Positions 57,025 through 64,000 of a stretch of DNA of 64,000 bases are shown here, piece by piece; the first letter of the stretch is position 1, and each line of letters opens with the position of its first letter. The stretch lies in contig OZ034971.1 of NCBI GenBank assembly GCA_964030785.1, forward strand, positions 31,348,304 to 31,412,303, read 5' to 3'. Below the pieces are notes generated by a model. It had not been told where the DNA came from. It saw nothing but the letters and a program-made list of their open reading frames with translations, and searched no databases. Made by a program: the position numbers and the translations under genes. Origin of the DNA: Siderastrea siderea (taxonomy: Eukaryota > Cnidaria > Anthozoa > Scleractinia > Rhizangiidae).

Positions 57025-57941
57025 CTGATGAATTACATAAACCTATAAAGCGTAACTTCACCCGGCGGCGAGTAATTGTAAACCATATTGACGAGACATG
57101 GTGTTCAGATATCGTTGAGATGCAAAAATTCAGTCGATGGAATGCTGGCTACAGATATCTTCTGATGGTTTTAGATGTATTCTCTAAATATGGTTGGATT
57201 GTCCCTTTAAAGAACAAAAAAGGAGAAACTGTTGCTGAAGCATTCAAAACAATATTCAAAGAAGGTAGAAAACCACAATATATTTGGACAGACAAAGGCA
57301 AAGAGTATTATAACAAACATGTTAAGGAACTACTTGATAAGAATAAAATAACATTGTACTCAACTGAGAATGAAGAAAAGTCGTCAGTTTGTGAAAGATG
57401 GAACAGAACAATTAAAACCAAGATGTGGAAGCAGTTTACTGTTCAAGGTAATACACAGTATCTTGACATGCTACCTAAATTAGTGAAACATTATAACAAT
57501 ACCAGACATTCAAGCACAAAGATGACACCAACTGAAGCCAGTAAAAAGAAGAATCAAGGAACTGTTTACTTTAATCTGTATGGTAATATGGAAACATCAA
57601 GACAGAAACCAAAGTTCAAAGTCGGTGATAAGGTCAGGATAAGCAAGTACAAACGGAAAGTGTTCGACAAGTCTTATACACCAAACTGGTCTGAGGAAAT
57701 TTTTACAGTTGATGAAATACAACATACCAACCCAATCACATACAAACTGAAGGATCTCAGAGATGAAGACATTCAAGGTAGTTTTTATGAACCTGAATTA
57801 CTGAAAGCTGAACAACAGATATTCAGAATTGATAAAGTTATTCGGAGGGATTATAAAAAGAAGCAAGCTTTAGTTAAGTGGAAGGGGTATAGTGATGAAT
57901 TCAACAGTTGGATACCGTTCAAGGACTTGAAGGATATATAA
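56982..57941 (+). CDS. Retroviral-type (RVE) integrase with chromodomain
   Basis: DDE triad: Asp codon 57108 (TWCSDIVEM), Asp 57291 (IWTDKGKEYY) and Glu 57393 (CERWNRTIK). An N-terminal basic stretch ends RRRVIV and a C-terminal chromodomain holds VKWKGYSDEFNSW. The enzyme inserts element ends into host DNA; the chromodomain may steer it to marked chromatin. The first in-frame AUG (57120) comes after the first catalytic Asp, so an AUG-started product would be dead. The frame is open back to 56934 and overlaps the PLA2 gene in the -1 register. I therefore start it at the proposed slip site. No TCTAA motif or gap precedes it, unlike most of the other virion-type genes. Confidence 0.88.
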   Translation, partial: RERPSSEENWQKELADELHKPIKRNFTRRRVIVNHIDETWCSDIVEMQKFSRWNAGYRYLLMVLDVFSKYGWIVPLKNKKGETVAEAFKTIFKEGRKPQYIWTDKGKEYYNKHVKELLDKNKITLYSTENEEKSSVCERWNRTIKTKMWKQFTVQGNTQYLDMLPKLVKHYNNTRHSSTKMTPTEASKKKNQGTVYFNLYGNMETSRQKPKFKVGDKVRISKYKRKVFDKSYTPNWSEEIFTVDEIQHTNPITYKLKDLRDEDIQGSFYEPELLKAEQQIFRIDKVIRRDYKKKQALVKWKGYSDEFNSWIPFKDLKDI

Positions 57942-58055
57942 AATGTTTAAAAGAGAATTATCTAACATATATTATATCTGACTTGCAGCACGACTGTTCA
58001 TCGCTCACGGTAGCCAAAAATATATTTATTTCTGGCTATTATCTAACACAATTAT
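57942..58055. other. Intergenic, orphan late-promoter motif
   Basis: TCTAACATATATTATAT at 57961-57977 is identical over 17 bases to the sequence preceding the core-protein ATG at 54435, but here it is followed by CTG instead of ATG and then a short frame ending in TAG. A second TCTAAC (58042) serves the next small gene. Confidence 0.5.
58042..58047 (+). promoter_or_regulatory. TCTAA late-type motif (44-residue gene)
   Basis: TCTAAC begins 14 nt before the ATG at 58056. Confidence 0.5.
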
Positions 58056-58190
58056 ATGAAGAGTCTTTGGAAAAAATTTAAACGCTGGTTCATATGTGGA
58101 AGTAAAATACATGACAAATATCGGTCAACATATCCAATCTGTTACAGCAACAACTCAGTCCTTGCGATAGAAAATAAATATGTAACATAA
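58056..58190 (+). CDS. Small 44-residue basic protein
   Basis: Starts MKSLWKKFKRWFICGSK and contains two cysteines and an aromatic/basic N-terminal helix that could bind membrane or nucleic acid. TCTAAC at 58042 lies 14 nt before the ATG. The stop is 4 nt before the next gene's ATG. No family recognised; the promoter motif and tight spacing are the support. Confidence 0.45.
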   Translation: MKSLWKKFKRWFICGSKIHDKYRSTYPICYSNNSVLAIENKYVT

Positions 58191-58194
58191 TTAT

Positions 58195-58494
58195 ATGGAA
58201 AACCTTATGTTAGGAGATGAATTCAATACTCTAAAATTCAGAGCCAAAAACGTGTACGGTGCAAAAGATCTGAATTATTCAAACCGTGCAGATAAAAAGT
58301 ATGTTGTGACACTGAAAAACGGTAATAAAATACACTTCGGTGACAGAATGTATGAAGATTATTTAATCCATAAAAATCCAGAAAGACGGTTGCAATATCG
58401 TAAAAGAGCCTCAAAGATAAAGAATAGATATGGCAAGCTGACATATAAGGATCCGAGGTATGCTAATTACTGGAGCTATCATCTGCTGTGGTGA
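58195..58494 (+). CDS. Small conserved viral protein (DUF5754-like)
   Basis: 99 residues. The core KKYVVTLKNGNKIHFGD followed by YEDYLIHKNPERR, RYRKRASKI-type basic helix and final YWSYHLLW matches my memory of a small protein family shared by Polintons and nucleocytoplasmic viruses (DUF5754). Its function is not known to me. The upstream TGTAACATAATTATATGG resembles a weakened form of the late motif. The frame is intact. Confidence 0.65.
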   Translation: MENLMLGDEFNTLKFRAKNVYGAKDLNYSNRADKKYVVTLKNGNKIHFGDRMYEDYLIHKNPERRLQYRKRASKIKNRYGKLTYKDPRYANYWSYHLLW

Positions 58495-58540
58495 ACAGGT
58501 TTAAACAGAAAATAAAAATTATATATACATATATATATAG

Positions 58541-58813
58541 ATGGATACTGGAAATCAGCAGTGGTTATGCGATATTTGTAATAGGAAATATAGTTCGAAG
58601 AGAAAGGACAAACATCTTCTAACTTAAGTTCATAAAAATAATCAAGAACGTCTGGATCGTGAGGCGGATTATGAAGAATATCTAATACGTCGAGATGAAC
58701 TATTGATGGAAAATATTGGAGATATGGATTTTTTGGGGTTCTTAAAAAAACGTAAACTTGTTGATAAACAACTTAAAAAAGAATTTGGTCGAAATTACAA
58801 AGTTCCTGAATGA
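58541..58813 (+). pseudogene. Zinc-finger protein interrupted by a nonsense codon
   Basis: MDTGNQQWLCDICNRKYSSK, then KDKHLLT, TAA (58625-58627), then VHKNNQERL and a charged helical tail, all in one frame. The stop falls inside a C2H2-type finger (C-x2-C ... H ... H). A single A-to-T change of a lysine codon would explain it. Upstream TATATATATAGATG resembles the polymerase promoter rather than the TCTAA class. Confidence 0.6.
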
Positions 58814-58893
58814 ATTTAAACGCACAAGTCAAAGATATTCAAGAATAAATATATAGTATAAATATATAAAGAATAAATATATATTATAAATAT

Positions 58894-59115
58894 ATGGAGA
58901 ATAAAAAGAGAGGACGACCAAGAAAACATTTCACTGAAGAGGATAAAAGACGAGTAAAAACAAGATGTATGCTGGAGAAAAAATGGTATTGTAATCAATG
59001 CAATAATGGACGAAATTACACTCTTGCTGGCAAATGGTGTCATTTGAAAACAGCAAAACACAAATTAAACGAAGAAATTTATGAAATGAAACAAAAACTG
59101 AAATTAATTAAATAG
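58894..59115 (+). CDS. Small DNA-binding protein: AT-hook plus zinc finger
   Basis: 73 residues. It begins with an AT-hook-like RGRPRK, then a basic stretch, then a CxxC ... H-x4-H zinc finger (WYCNQCNN ... CHLKTAKH) and a terminal helix. AT-hooks bind the minor groove of A/T DNA, which would suit the AT-rich promoters of this element. A regulator of element transcription or replication is a reasonable inference. It directly precedes the polymerase gene and is AUG-started in a TATAAATATATGG context. Confidence 0.6.
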   Translation: MENKKRGRPRKHFTEEDKRRVKTRCMLEKKWYCNQCNNGRNYTLAGKWCHLKTAKHKLNEEIYEMKQKLKLIK

Positions 59116-59211
59116 TTCAAAGGATCCATATTTGGATCATTCGAATTCTTGACATATTTAAAACGCGTTCTGAAAACATTTAAATAAAAATATATAGTAT
59201 ATATATATAGA

Positions 59212-62200
59212 ATGAATTTAAATAATATGGATAAAGCTAGTTTGAAGAAACTGAGCAAATCGAAACTTATCAAATTGCTTCTTAAGCAGGAGAAGAAACC
59301 AGTTCCAACACAAAGAACATACAAACCAAGGAGGCCAATACCAACACCTCGCAAGAGTGTCGAACAGATGGTAAAGCAGTACGACAATAATATTATTCTA
59401 CCACCAACAGAATTCAGGAATAATTACAAACCAATTCCTGCACCAAGAACTAAACAAAATACTGTTAAAAAACCGGTTCCAACACCAAGAACCATAATAA
59501 AGCAAACAGACAAAGCTTTAAAAGGTTTCACTAAGTCATTTGAAATCGACATTAAAAACAATGAAGACCCCTTAAAACAAATGCAAAACACGAGAAAAGC
59601 TATAGAACATCGTGTAATGACTTTGTTGAATGAAATGAAAGGCTTGAAATACGTTGAAACATTGAAAGTCACTTTCGAAAAAATATTAGCTGATGTAACA
59701 GTCGAAAAGTCAGCATATTTCAATAGTAAATCTCAAACAATCATTAACAATACAGAAATCAATGAAGCATTAGAAATGTCTAAACAAGAGATACTTAATA
59801 AGATAGCTCAATGGATATCAGAAGGTTCAGGATGGACGGTACAATCAGTTGACAACCATTACCTCAACATTGTCACATACAAACCCATGAAAGGATCTTC
59901 ATATATCCCACTACCTTCTGAACTGCGAAACAGTGCTAAGGGACTAATTAACATTAAAAATAAAGATAATGAATGTTTCAGATGGTGTCATATCAGGCAT
60001 ATAAATCCACAAAAGAAATATTCTCAAAGGATTAAAAAAGTTGATAAACCATACGTTAAAAAGTTAGATTACTCAGGTATCGAATTTCCAGTCAGTGTCA
60101 AACATTACAACAAAATCGAGAAGCAAAACAGTATCAATATAAATGTATTCGGATATGAAAACAAACAACCGTACCCCATATATGTTTCCAAAGAAAAGTA
60201 TGAAGATCATATGGAACTACTTATGATAACGGAAAATGAAAACAAGCATTATGTTCTCATAAAGGATTTTAACAAGTTCATGTATAATCAAACAAAACAC
60301 AAAGAGAGGAAACACTTTTGTATGTGGTGTCTGCAATGTTTCAGTTCCGACAGGGTATTGAAAAATCATGAAAACATTTGCATACAAGTGAACGGCACTC
60401 AAGCAATTAAAATGCCAGACAAAAACAATAACATACTGAAATTCAACAACTTCCATAAACAGCAACCTGTACCATTTGTTATATATGCCGATTTTGAGGC
60501 TATAACTGAAAAGGTACAAGGATGTCAACAAGACGGTAATAAATCATACACCGAAGCATACCAAAGACATACAGACTGTGGATATGGTTATAAAGTTGTT
60601 TGCTGTTATGATGACAAATATACAAAAAAAATACAACTATATAGGGGTGAAAAGGCTGTTTACAAATTCATGGAAAATATGTTAGAAGAAGTGAAATACT
60701 GCAAAAAAGTAATGAAAAAACATTTCGATAAACCATTGAGAATGACAAAAGAGAATGAACAGGAATTTGAAAAAGCAAAAGAATGCCACATATGCGATAA
60801 AAAGTATACTGAGAAAGACATTCGAGTCAGAGATCATTGCCATATTACTGGTAAATTCAGAGGCTCAGCTCACCAAGAATGCAATCTGAAACTCAGAGTA
60901 AATCCAAAAGAGATAAAAATTCCTGTTATATTCCATAATTTGAGAGGTTATGACAGTCATTTCATTATGCAAGAAATTGGAGCTATTGTCAAGAATAATA
61001 CATACAAAAATAAGAATGGAGAGGAGAAACAAATGAATATCAATGCTATTCCAAATAACATGGAAAAGTATATGGCTTTCATGCTTGGCAACCATTTGAA
61101 ATTCATCGACAGTTTCCAATTCATGAGTTCAAGTTTGGATAAATTAGTCAGCAACTTACCAGCAGAAGCTTTAAAGTATACAAACAAAAGATTCCGAAAA
61201 GAAAAATTAAATCTTATGACGCGAAAAGGTATTTATCCGTATGATTACATGGACAGTTTTGAGAAATTCAATAAAACAGAATTACCAACTAAACAAGAAT
61301 TTTACAGCATATTGAATAATGAGCATATAACAAATGAGGATTATTGTCATGCTCAAAAAGTATGGAATACATTCCAATTACAAACGATGGGCGAATACCA
61401 CAATCTATATCTTAAGTCTGATATACTTCTATTAGCCGACGTGTTTGAAAACTTCCGCAAAACATGTCTTCAGTATTACAAACTTGACCCCTGTCACTAC
61501 TTCACTAGCCCGGGTTTGAGTTGGGACGCCATGTTGAAAATGACGGATATTAAATTGGAACTGATGACTGACATTGATATGTTTCAATTCATTGAAAAAG
61601 ATATGCGTGGTGGTATATCTTATATTGCCAATCGATATGGAAAAGCAAACAATAAGTACATGAGAGAATACAATGAGAATGAACCCTCAAAATACATTAT
61701 GTATCTTGATGCTAATAATTTATACGGTTGGGCTATGAGCCAATATCTTCCAACTGGTGGTTTCAAATGGATGACAAAAAAGCAGATTAATAAAATCAAT
61801 ATAGCTCAGTATAATGAAGACAGTAATAAAGGATTAATACTAGAAGTTGATCTAGAATATCCTAAAGAGTTGCATGAATTACATAACGACTACCCATTAG
61901 CTGCTGAGAGGGTTTGTGTAAATAAAGATATGCTGTCTGAGTATTGTAAGAAAATACAAAAAAAATTCAACATATCAACAGGATTGGTACACAAACTGAT
62001 CCCTACTTTATATGACAAAGAAAAATATATTTTACACTACAGAAACCTGCAGCTGTATCTTGATCTTGGATTGAAAGTGAAGAAAGTTCATCGAGTATTA
62101 GAATTCAACCAGTCTCCATGGCTCAAGCAATATATAGACTTCAATACACTAAAACGTACTCAAGCGAAAAATTCATTCGAAAAAGACTTCTTCAAACTTA

Positions 62201-62970
62201 TGAATAACTCAGTATTCGGTAAAACTATGGAAAATATAAGAAAACGTGTAGATGTAAGACTTGTGACTGATGATAAGAAATTATTAAAGATGGCTTCCAA
62301 ACCTACTTATGTAAGCAGTAAGATCTTCAACGAAAATCTAGTTGCAGTGCATAAAATAAAGGAAACACTTACTTTAAACAGGCCAGCATATATTGGAATG
62401 TGTATTCTTGATCTGAGCAAGACATTGATGTATGATTTCCATTATAGCTACATAAAAGAAAAATATGGCAACAAAGCCAAATTATTATTCACAGACACAG
62501 ACTCATTAACATATGAAATCGAAGCCGAAGATGTCTACAGAGACTTTTGGAATGATAAAGATCGATTTGACAACAGCGACTACCCTGAAAGCTCGTCGTA
62601 TTTCGATAATACAAACAAAAAGGTAATTGGCAAATTTAAAGATGAAGCTTGCGGTATCCCAATAACAGAATTCGTCGGTTTGCGATCAAAAATGTACAGT
62701 TACATCAAAGACAATAATAAAGGCGGAAAAACAGCCAAGGGAATTAAGAAAAATATAATAAAAAACAACATCAAACATCAAGACTACAAAAACGTTTTAT
62801 TAGAAAATAAACAAATACATCACACAATGAAAACTATTCGAAGCAGCAAACATCTAATAGGAAGTTATGAAATAAACAAAGTATCACTAAGCTGCTTCGA
62901 TGACAAAAGATATATAGCAACTAATGGAATACAAAGTTCAGCCTACGGTCATTACAAATTACAATTCTAA
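59212..62970 (+). CDS. polB: Protein-primed family B DNA polymerase
   Basis: 1252 intact residues. The N-terminal 90 residues hold repeated proline motifs (PVPTQR, PIPTPR, PIPAPR, PVPTPR). The 3'-5' exonuclease motifs are YADFEA (425), FHNLRGYDSH (574) and YLKSDILLLADVF (733). Between the first two sits a zinc/HNH module like endonuclease VII (CHICDKKY, then DHCHITGKFRGS, from 524). Polymerase motif A is YLDANNLYGWAMS (830), B is KLMNNSVFGKT (995) and C is FTDTDS (1093). Such enzymes prime on a terminal protein and copy linear DNA with inverted repeats. The promoter is TATATATATAGAATG with no TCTAA, consistent with early expression. The end overlaps the next, opposing gene by 12 nt. Confidence 0.95.
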   Translation: MNLNNMDKASLKKLSKSKLIKLLLKQEKKPVPTQRTYKPRRPIPTPRKSVEQMVKQYDNNIILPPTEFRNNYKPIPAPRTKQNTVKKPVPTPRTIIKQTDKALKGFTKSFEIDIKNNEDPLKQMQNTRKAIEHRVMTLLNEMKGLKYVETLKVTFEKILADVTVEKSAYFNSKSQTIINNTEINEALEMSKQEILNKIAQWISEGSGWTVQSVDNHYLNIVTYKPMKGSSYIPLPSELRNSAKGLINIKNKDNECFRWCHIRHINPQKKYSQRIKKVDKPYVKKLDYSGIEFPVSVKHYNKIEKQNSININVFGYENKQPYPIYVSKEKYEDHMELLMITENENKHYVLIKDFNKFMYNQTKHKERKHFCMWCLQCFSSDRVLKNHENICIQVNGTQAIKMPDKNNNILKFNNFHKQQPVPFVIYADFEAITEKVQGCQQDGNKSYTEAYQRHTDCGYGYKVVCCYDDKYTKKIQLYRGEKAVYKFMENMLEEVKYCKKVMKKHFDKPLRMTKENEQEFEKAKECHICDKKYTEKDIRVRDHCHITGKFRGSAHQECNLKLRVNPKEIKIPVIFHNLRGYDSHFIMQEIGAIVKNNTYKNKNGEEKQMNINAIPNNMEKYMAFMLGNHLKFIDSFQFMSSSLDKLVSNLPAEALKYTNKRFRKEKLNLMTRKGIYPYDYMDSFEKFNKTELPTKQEFYSILNNEHITNEDYCHAQKVWNTFQLQTMGEYHNLYLKSDILLLADVFENFRKTCLQYYKLDPCHYFTSPGLSWDAMLKMTDIKLELMTDIDMFQFIEKDMRGGISYIANRYGKANNKYMREYNENEPSKYIMYLDANNLYGWAMSQYLPTGGFKWMTKKQINKINIAQYNEDSNKGLILEVDLEYPKELHELHNDYPLAAERVCVNKDMLSEYCKKIQKKFNISTGLVHKLIPTLYDKEKYILHYRNLQLYLDLGLKVKKVHRVLEFNQSPWLKQYIDFNTLKRTQAKNSFEKDFFKLMNNSVFGKTMENIRKRVDVRLVTDDKKLLKMASKPTYVSSKIFNENLVAVHKIKETLTLNRPAYIGMCILDLSKTLMYDFHYSYIKEKYGNKAKLLFTDTDSLTYEIEAEDVYRDFWNDKDRFDNSDYPESSSYFDNTNKKVIGKFKDEACGIPITEFVGLRSKMYSYIKDNNKGGKTAKGIKKNIIKNNIKHQDYKNVLLENKQIHHTMKTIRSSKHLIGSYEINKVSLSCFDDKRYIATNGIQSSAYGHYKLQF

Positions 62971-63543
62971 CATAAATTCATCTTGCACATTTGAAGGAAT
63001 TTCTTCAATAGTAGGTTCTTGCATTAATGCAGCATTTAGCGGAGGCATTTGGCTGGCAGCATTTGGCTGAGGCATTTGGCTGGTAGCATTTGGCTGAGGC
63101 ATTTGGCTGGCAGCATTTGGCGGAGGCATTTGTCTGGCAGGATTTGGCGGAGGCATTCGTGGAGGCATTTGGCCAGCAGCAGCCATTGCTGGCAGAACAT
63201 TCGGCTTGAAAATAATTCCCAGACGTTGAGATCTTCTTTTCTTTTTTAAATTAGCCTTGAAGTCTGCCGACTCCTCTTTTACTTCAATAACTTCTTTAAT
63301 TGATCTCCTCTTTTTCTCCATAGCGAGGATTCTTTGATACTCCTCCAGAACTTTAACATACGCTGAAACATTCCTCTCCTCAGCTTTAATGTCGACTCTG
63401 TCTAAGTTTGTAATTACTTGCGGCAAATCAAACGAAAAAGAGTGAAGGCTCCCCATGTGCGATTCCATTATTAAAATGGAATCTTGAATGTTATCAGAGT
63501 AATTCTCAAATCTTTTAACAGCTTCTTCCAGACTTAGAGGCAT
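62959..63543 (-). CDS. Proline/glutamine repeat protein of unknown function
   Basis: 194 residues. The N-terminal 85 are helical (MPLSLEEAVKRFENYSDNI ... RILAMEKKRR), a basic patch KKKRRSQRL could be a nuclear localisation signal, and the C-terminal third is a tandem repeat of the pattern QMP(P/Q)(P/L)NAAS, ending in an acidic tail. The repeat encodes a direct DNA repeat at 63025-63160. It lies alone next to the right terminal repeat, pointing inward, the mirror position of the VLTF3-like gene. No family recognised. Confidence 0.5.
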   Translation of the reverse strand: MPLSLEEAVKRFENYSDNIQDSILIMESHMGSLHSFSFDLPQVITNLDRVDIKAEERNVSAYVKVLEEYQRILAMEKKRRSIKEVIEVKEESADFKANLKKKRRSQRLGIIFKPNVLPAMAAAGQMPPRMPPPNPARQMPPPNAASQMPQPNATSQMPQPNAASQMPPLNAALMQEPTIEEIPSNVQDEFMLEL

Positions 63544-63752
63544 TTTGGATGTCTTGCTATATTTTTGTTAACCGGAAGCTACTTCTGATCTTTTTATCAA
63601 AACTGAAGCGACTTCTGATATTTTTATCAGAAACAGTAATTTATGGGGAAGTTTTTAATTGGTCAATAGATATCATACAACTATCATGACCTTGGAAAAT
63701 AGCTGAGTCATTTCCTGTTTTCACCAGACATGTCCAGACTTGTTTCTGAGAA
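63544..63752. other. Intergenic between repeat protein and right terminal repeat
   Basis: Contains a short direct repeat (AGCxACTTCTGATxTTTTTATCA twice, 63576-63630). No gene seen; the AT-rich part before 63544 is the likely promoter of the repeat protein. Confidence 0.45.
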
Positions 63753-64000
63753 AAACTTCCTGCTTTTCCGATAATTATAAACTTCCTGCAGTCAGACGTC
63801 ACGAGATGAAAGAATGCGTTGGATACATCATGAAATAAAACATATAGTATCCAAATACAAAATAATTGTGCCCATGAAATAAAATACATATAGATTACCA
63901 TAAAAATAAAAACATATAGTTTTCCATAAAATAAAATACATATAGATTTCCATAAAAATAATGTCCATCTGATGGAAAGTAGTTCTAGAGTTGGGTTTGG
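63753..64000. repeat. Right terminal inverted repeat (outer end cut off)
   Basis: Complement of the left repeat from AAACTTCC inward to GGGTTTGG at the window edge. It contains three tandem ATGGAAATCTATATGT-like units and lacks the two 107-bp structured blocks of the left copy. About 40 bp of the outer hairpin is expected beyond the window. Confidence 0.85.

Larger units (their letters stand above)
46427..64000. mobile_element. Polinton/Maverick (adintovirus-like) element, right tip outside window
   Basis: Defined by terminal inverted repeats at 46427-46995 and 63753-64000 and by the hallmark gene set: protein-primed polB, RVE integrase, A32-like ATPase, adenain-like protease, and candidate major and minor capsid proteins. 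Genes from 50904 to 62970 run rightward and the ATPase/fibre block runs leftward. The left host flank matches tandem unit 3, confirming insertion there. The 6-bp target duplication usual for Polintons cannot be checked because the right end is cut off. Several accessory genes are broken, so this is a partly decayed copy. Confidence 0.93.

Noticed and set aside
63049..63249. Plus-strand ORF with WLRHLAGSI repeats
   Set aside because: It is the shadow of the proline/glutamine repeat of the minus-strand gene at 62959-63543.

Overview
The window reads as invertebrate nuclear DNA, most likely from an anthozoan cnidarian such as a stony coral. It is AT-rich, and its mobile elements are of types common there: a Penelope-like retroelement, TTAA- and TA-target DNA transposons, palindromic MITEs, a tRNA-derived SINE-like insertion and a Polinton/Maverick. 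I recognise no host protein-coding gene. The species call is inference; no host marker gene is present.

Positions 1-46426 are host DNA. From about 865 it is a diverged tandem array of one segment: unit 1 about 865-26660, unit 2 about 26661-41940, and unit 3 about 41941-46426, which is cut off by the Polinton. Units 2 and 3 act as empty-site controls for insertions in unit 1: a 3.8-kb foldback (MULE-like) element with a nested palindromic MITE, two piggyBac-like TTAA elements, a 676-bp MITE, a Penelope-like element with inverted 3' arms, a Tc1/mariner-like TA element, a 3.8-kb element with ATTAA target duplications, and a SINE-like insertion carrying two opposed tRNA-like sequences.

Positions 46427-64000 are nearly all of a Polinton/adintovirus-like element, from its left terminal inverted repeat into its right one; the outermost right end lies beyond the window. 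It encodes protein-primed family B DNA polymerase with an endonuclease VII-like insertion, RVE integrase with a chromodomain, an A32-like packaging ATPase, an adenain-like cysteine protease, a candidate double-jelly-roll major capsid protein, a candidate penton protein, a PPxY protein, a fibre-like protein, a hydrophobic core-like protein, a parvovirus-type phospholipase A2 protein, a VLTF3-like zinc protein, a two-TM (SLATT-like) protein and small DNA-binding proteins. Fibre, one small virion-like gene and one zinc-finger gene carry frameshifts or nonsense codons, so this copy is partly decayed.

The most interesting signal is in the Polinton's late block (54435-57941). Three ORFs (protease, PLA2 protein, integrase) have no usable AUG. 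Each lies in the -1 frame of the ORF before it, and each overlap window holds an in-frame canonical -1 slippery heptamer (A AAA AAG, G GGA AAC, A AAA AAC). This looks like gag-pro-pol style expression by programmed frameshifting in a DNA transposon/virus. Two further signals stand out. A TCTAA motif lies 14-18 nt before the ATG of most virion-type genes, resembling the late promoter reported for mavirus/CroV. Two 107-bp structured repeats in the left terminal repeat differ only by one compensatory base pair.
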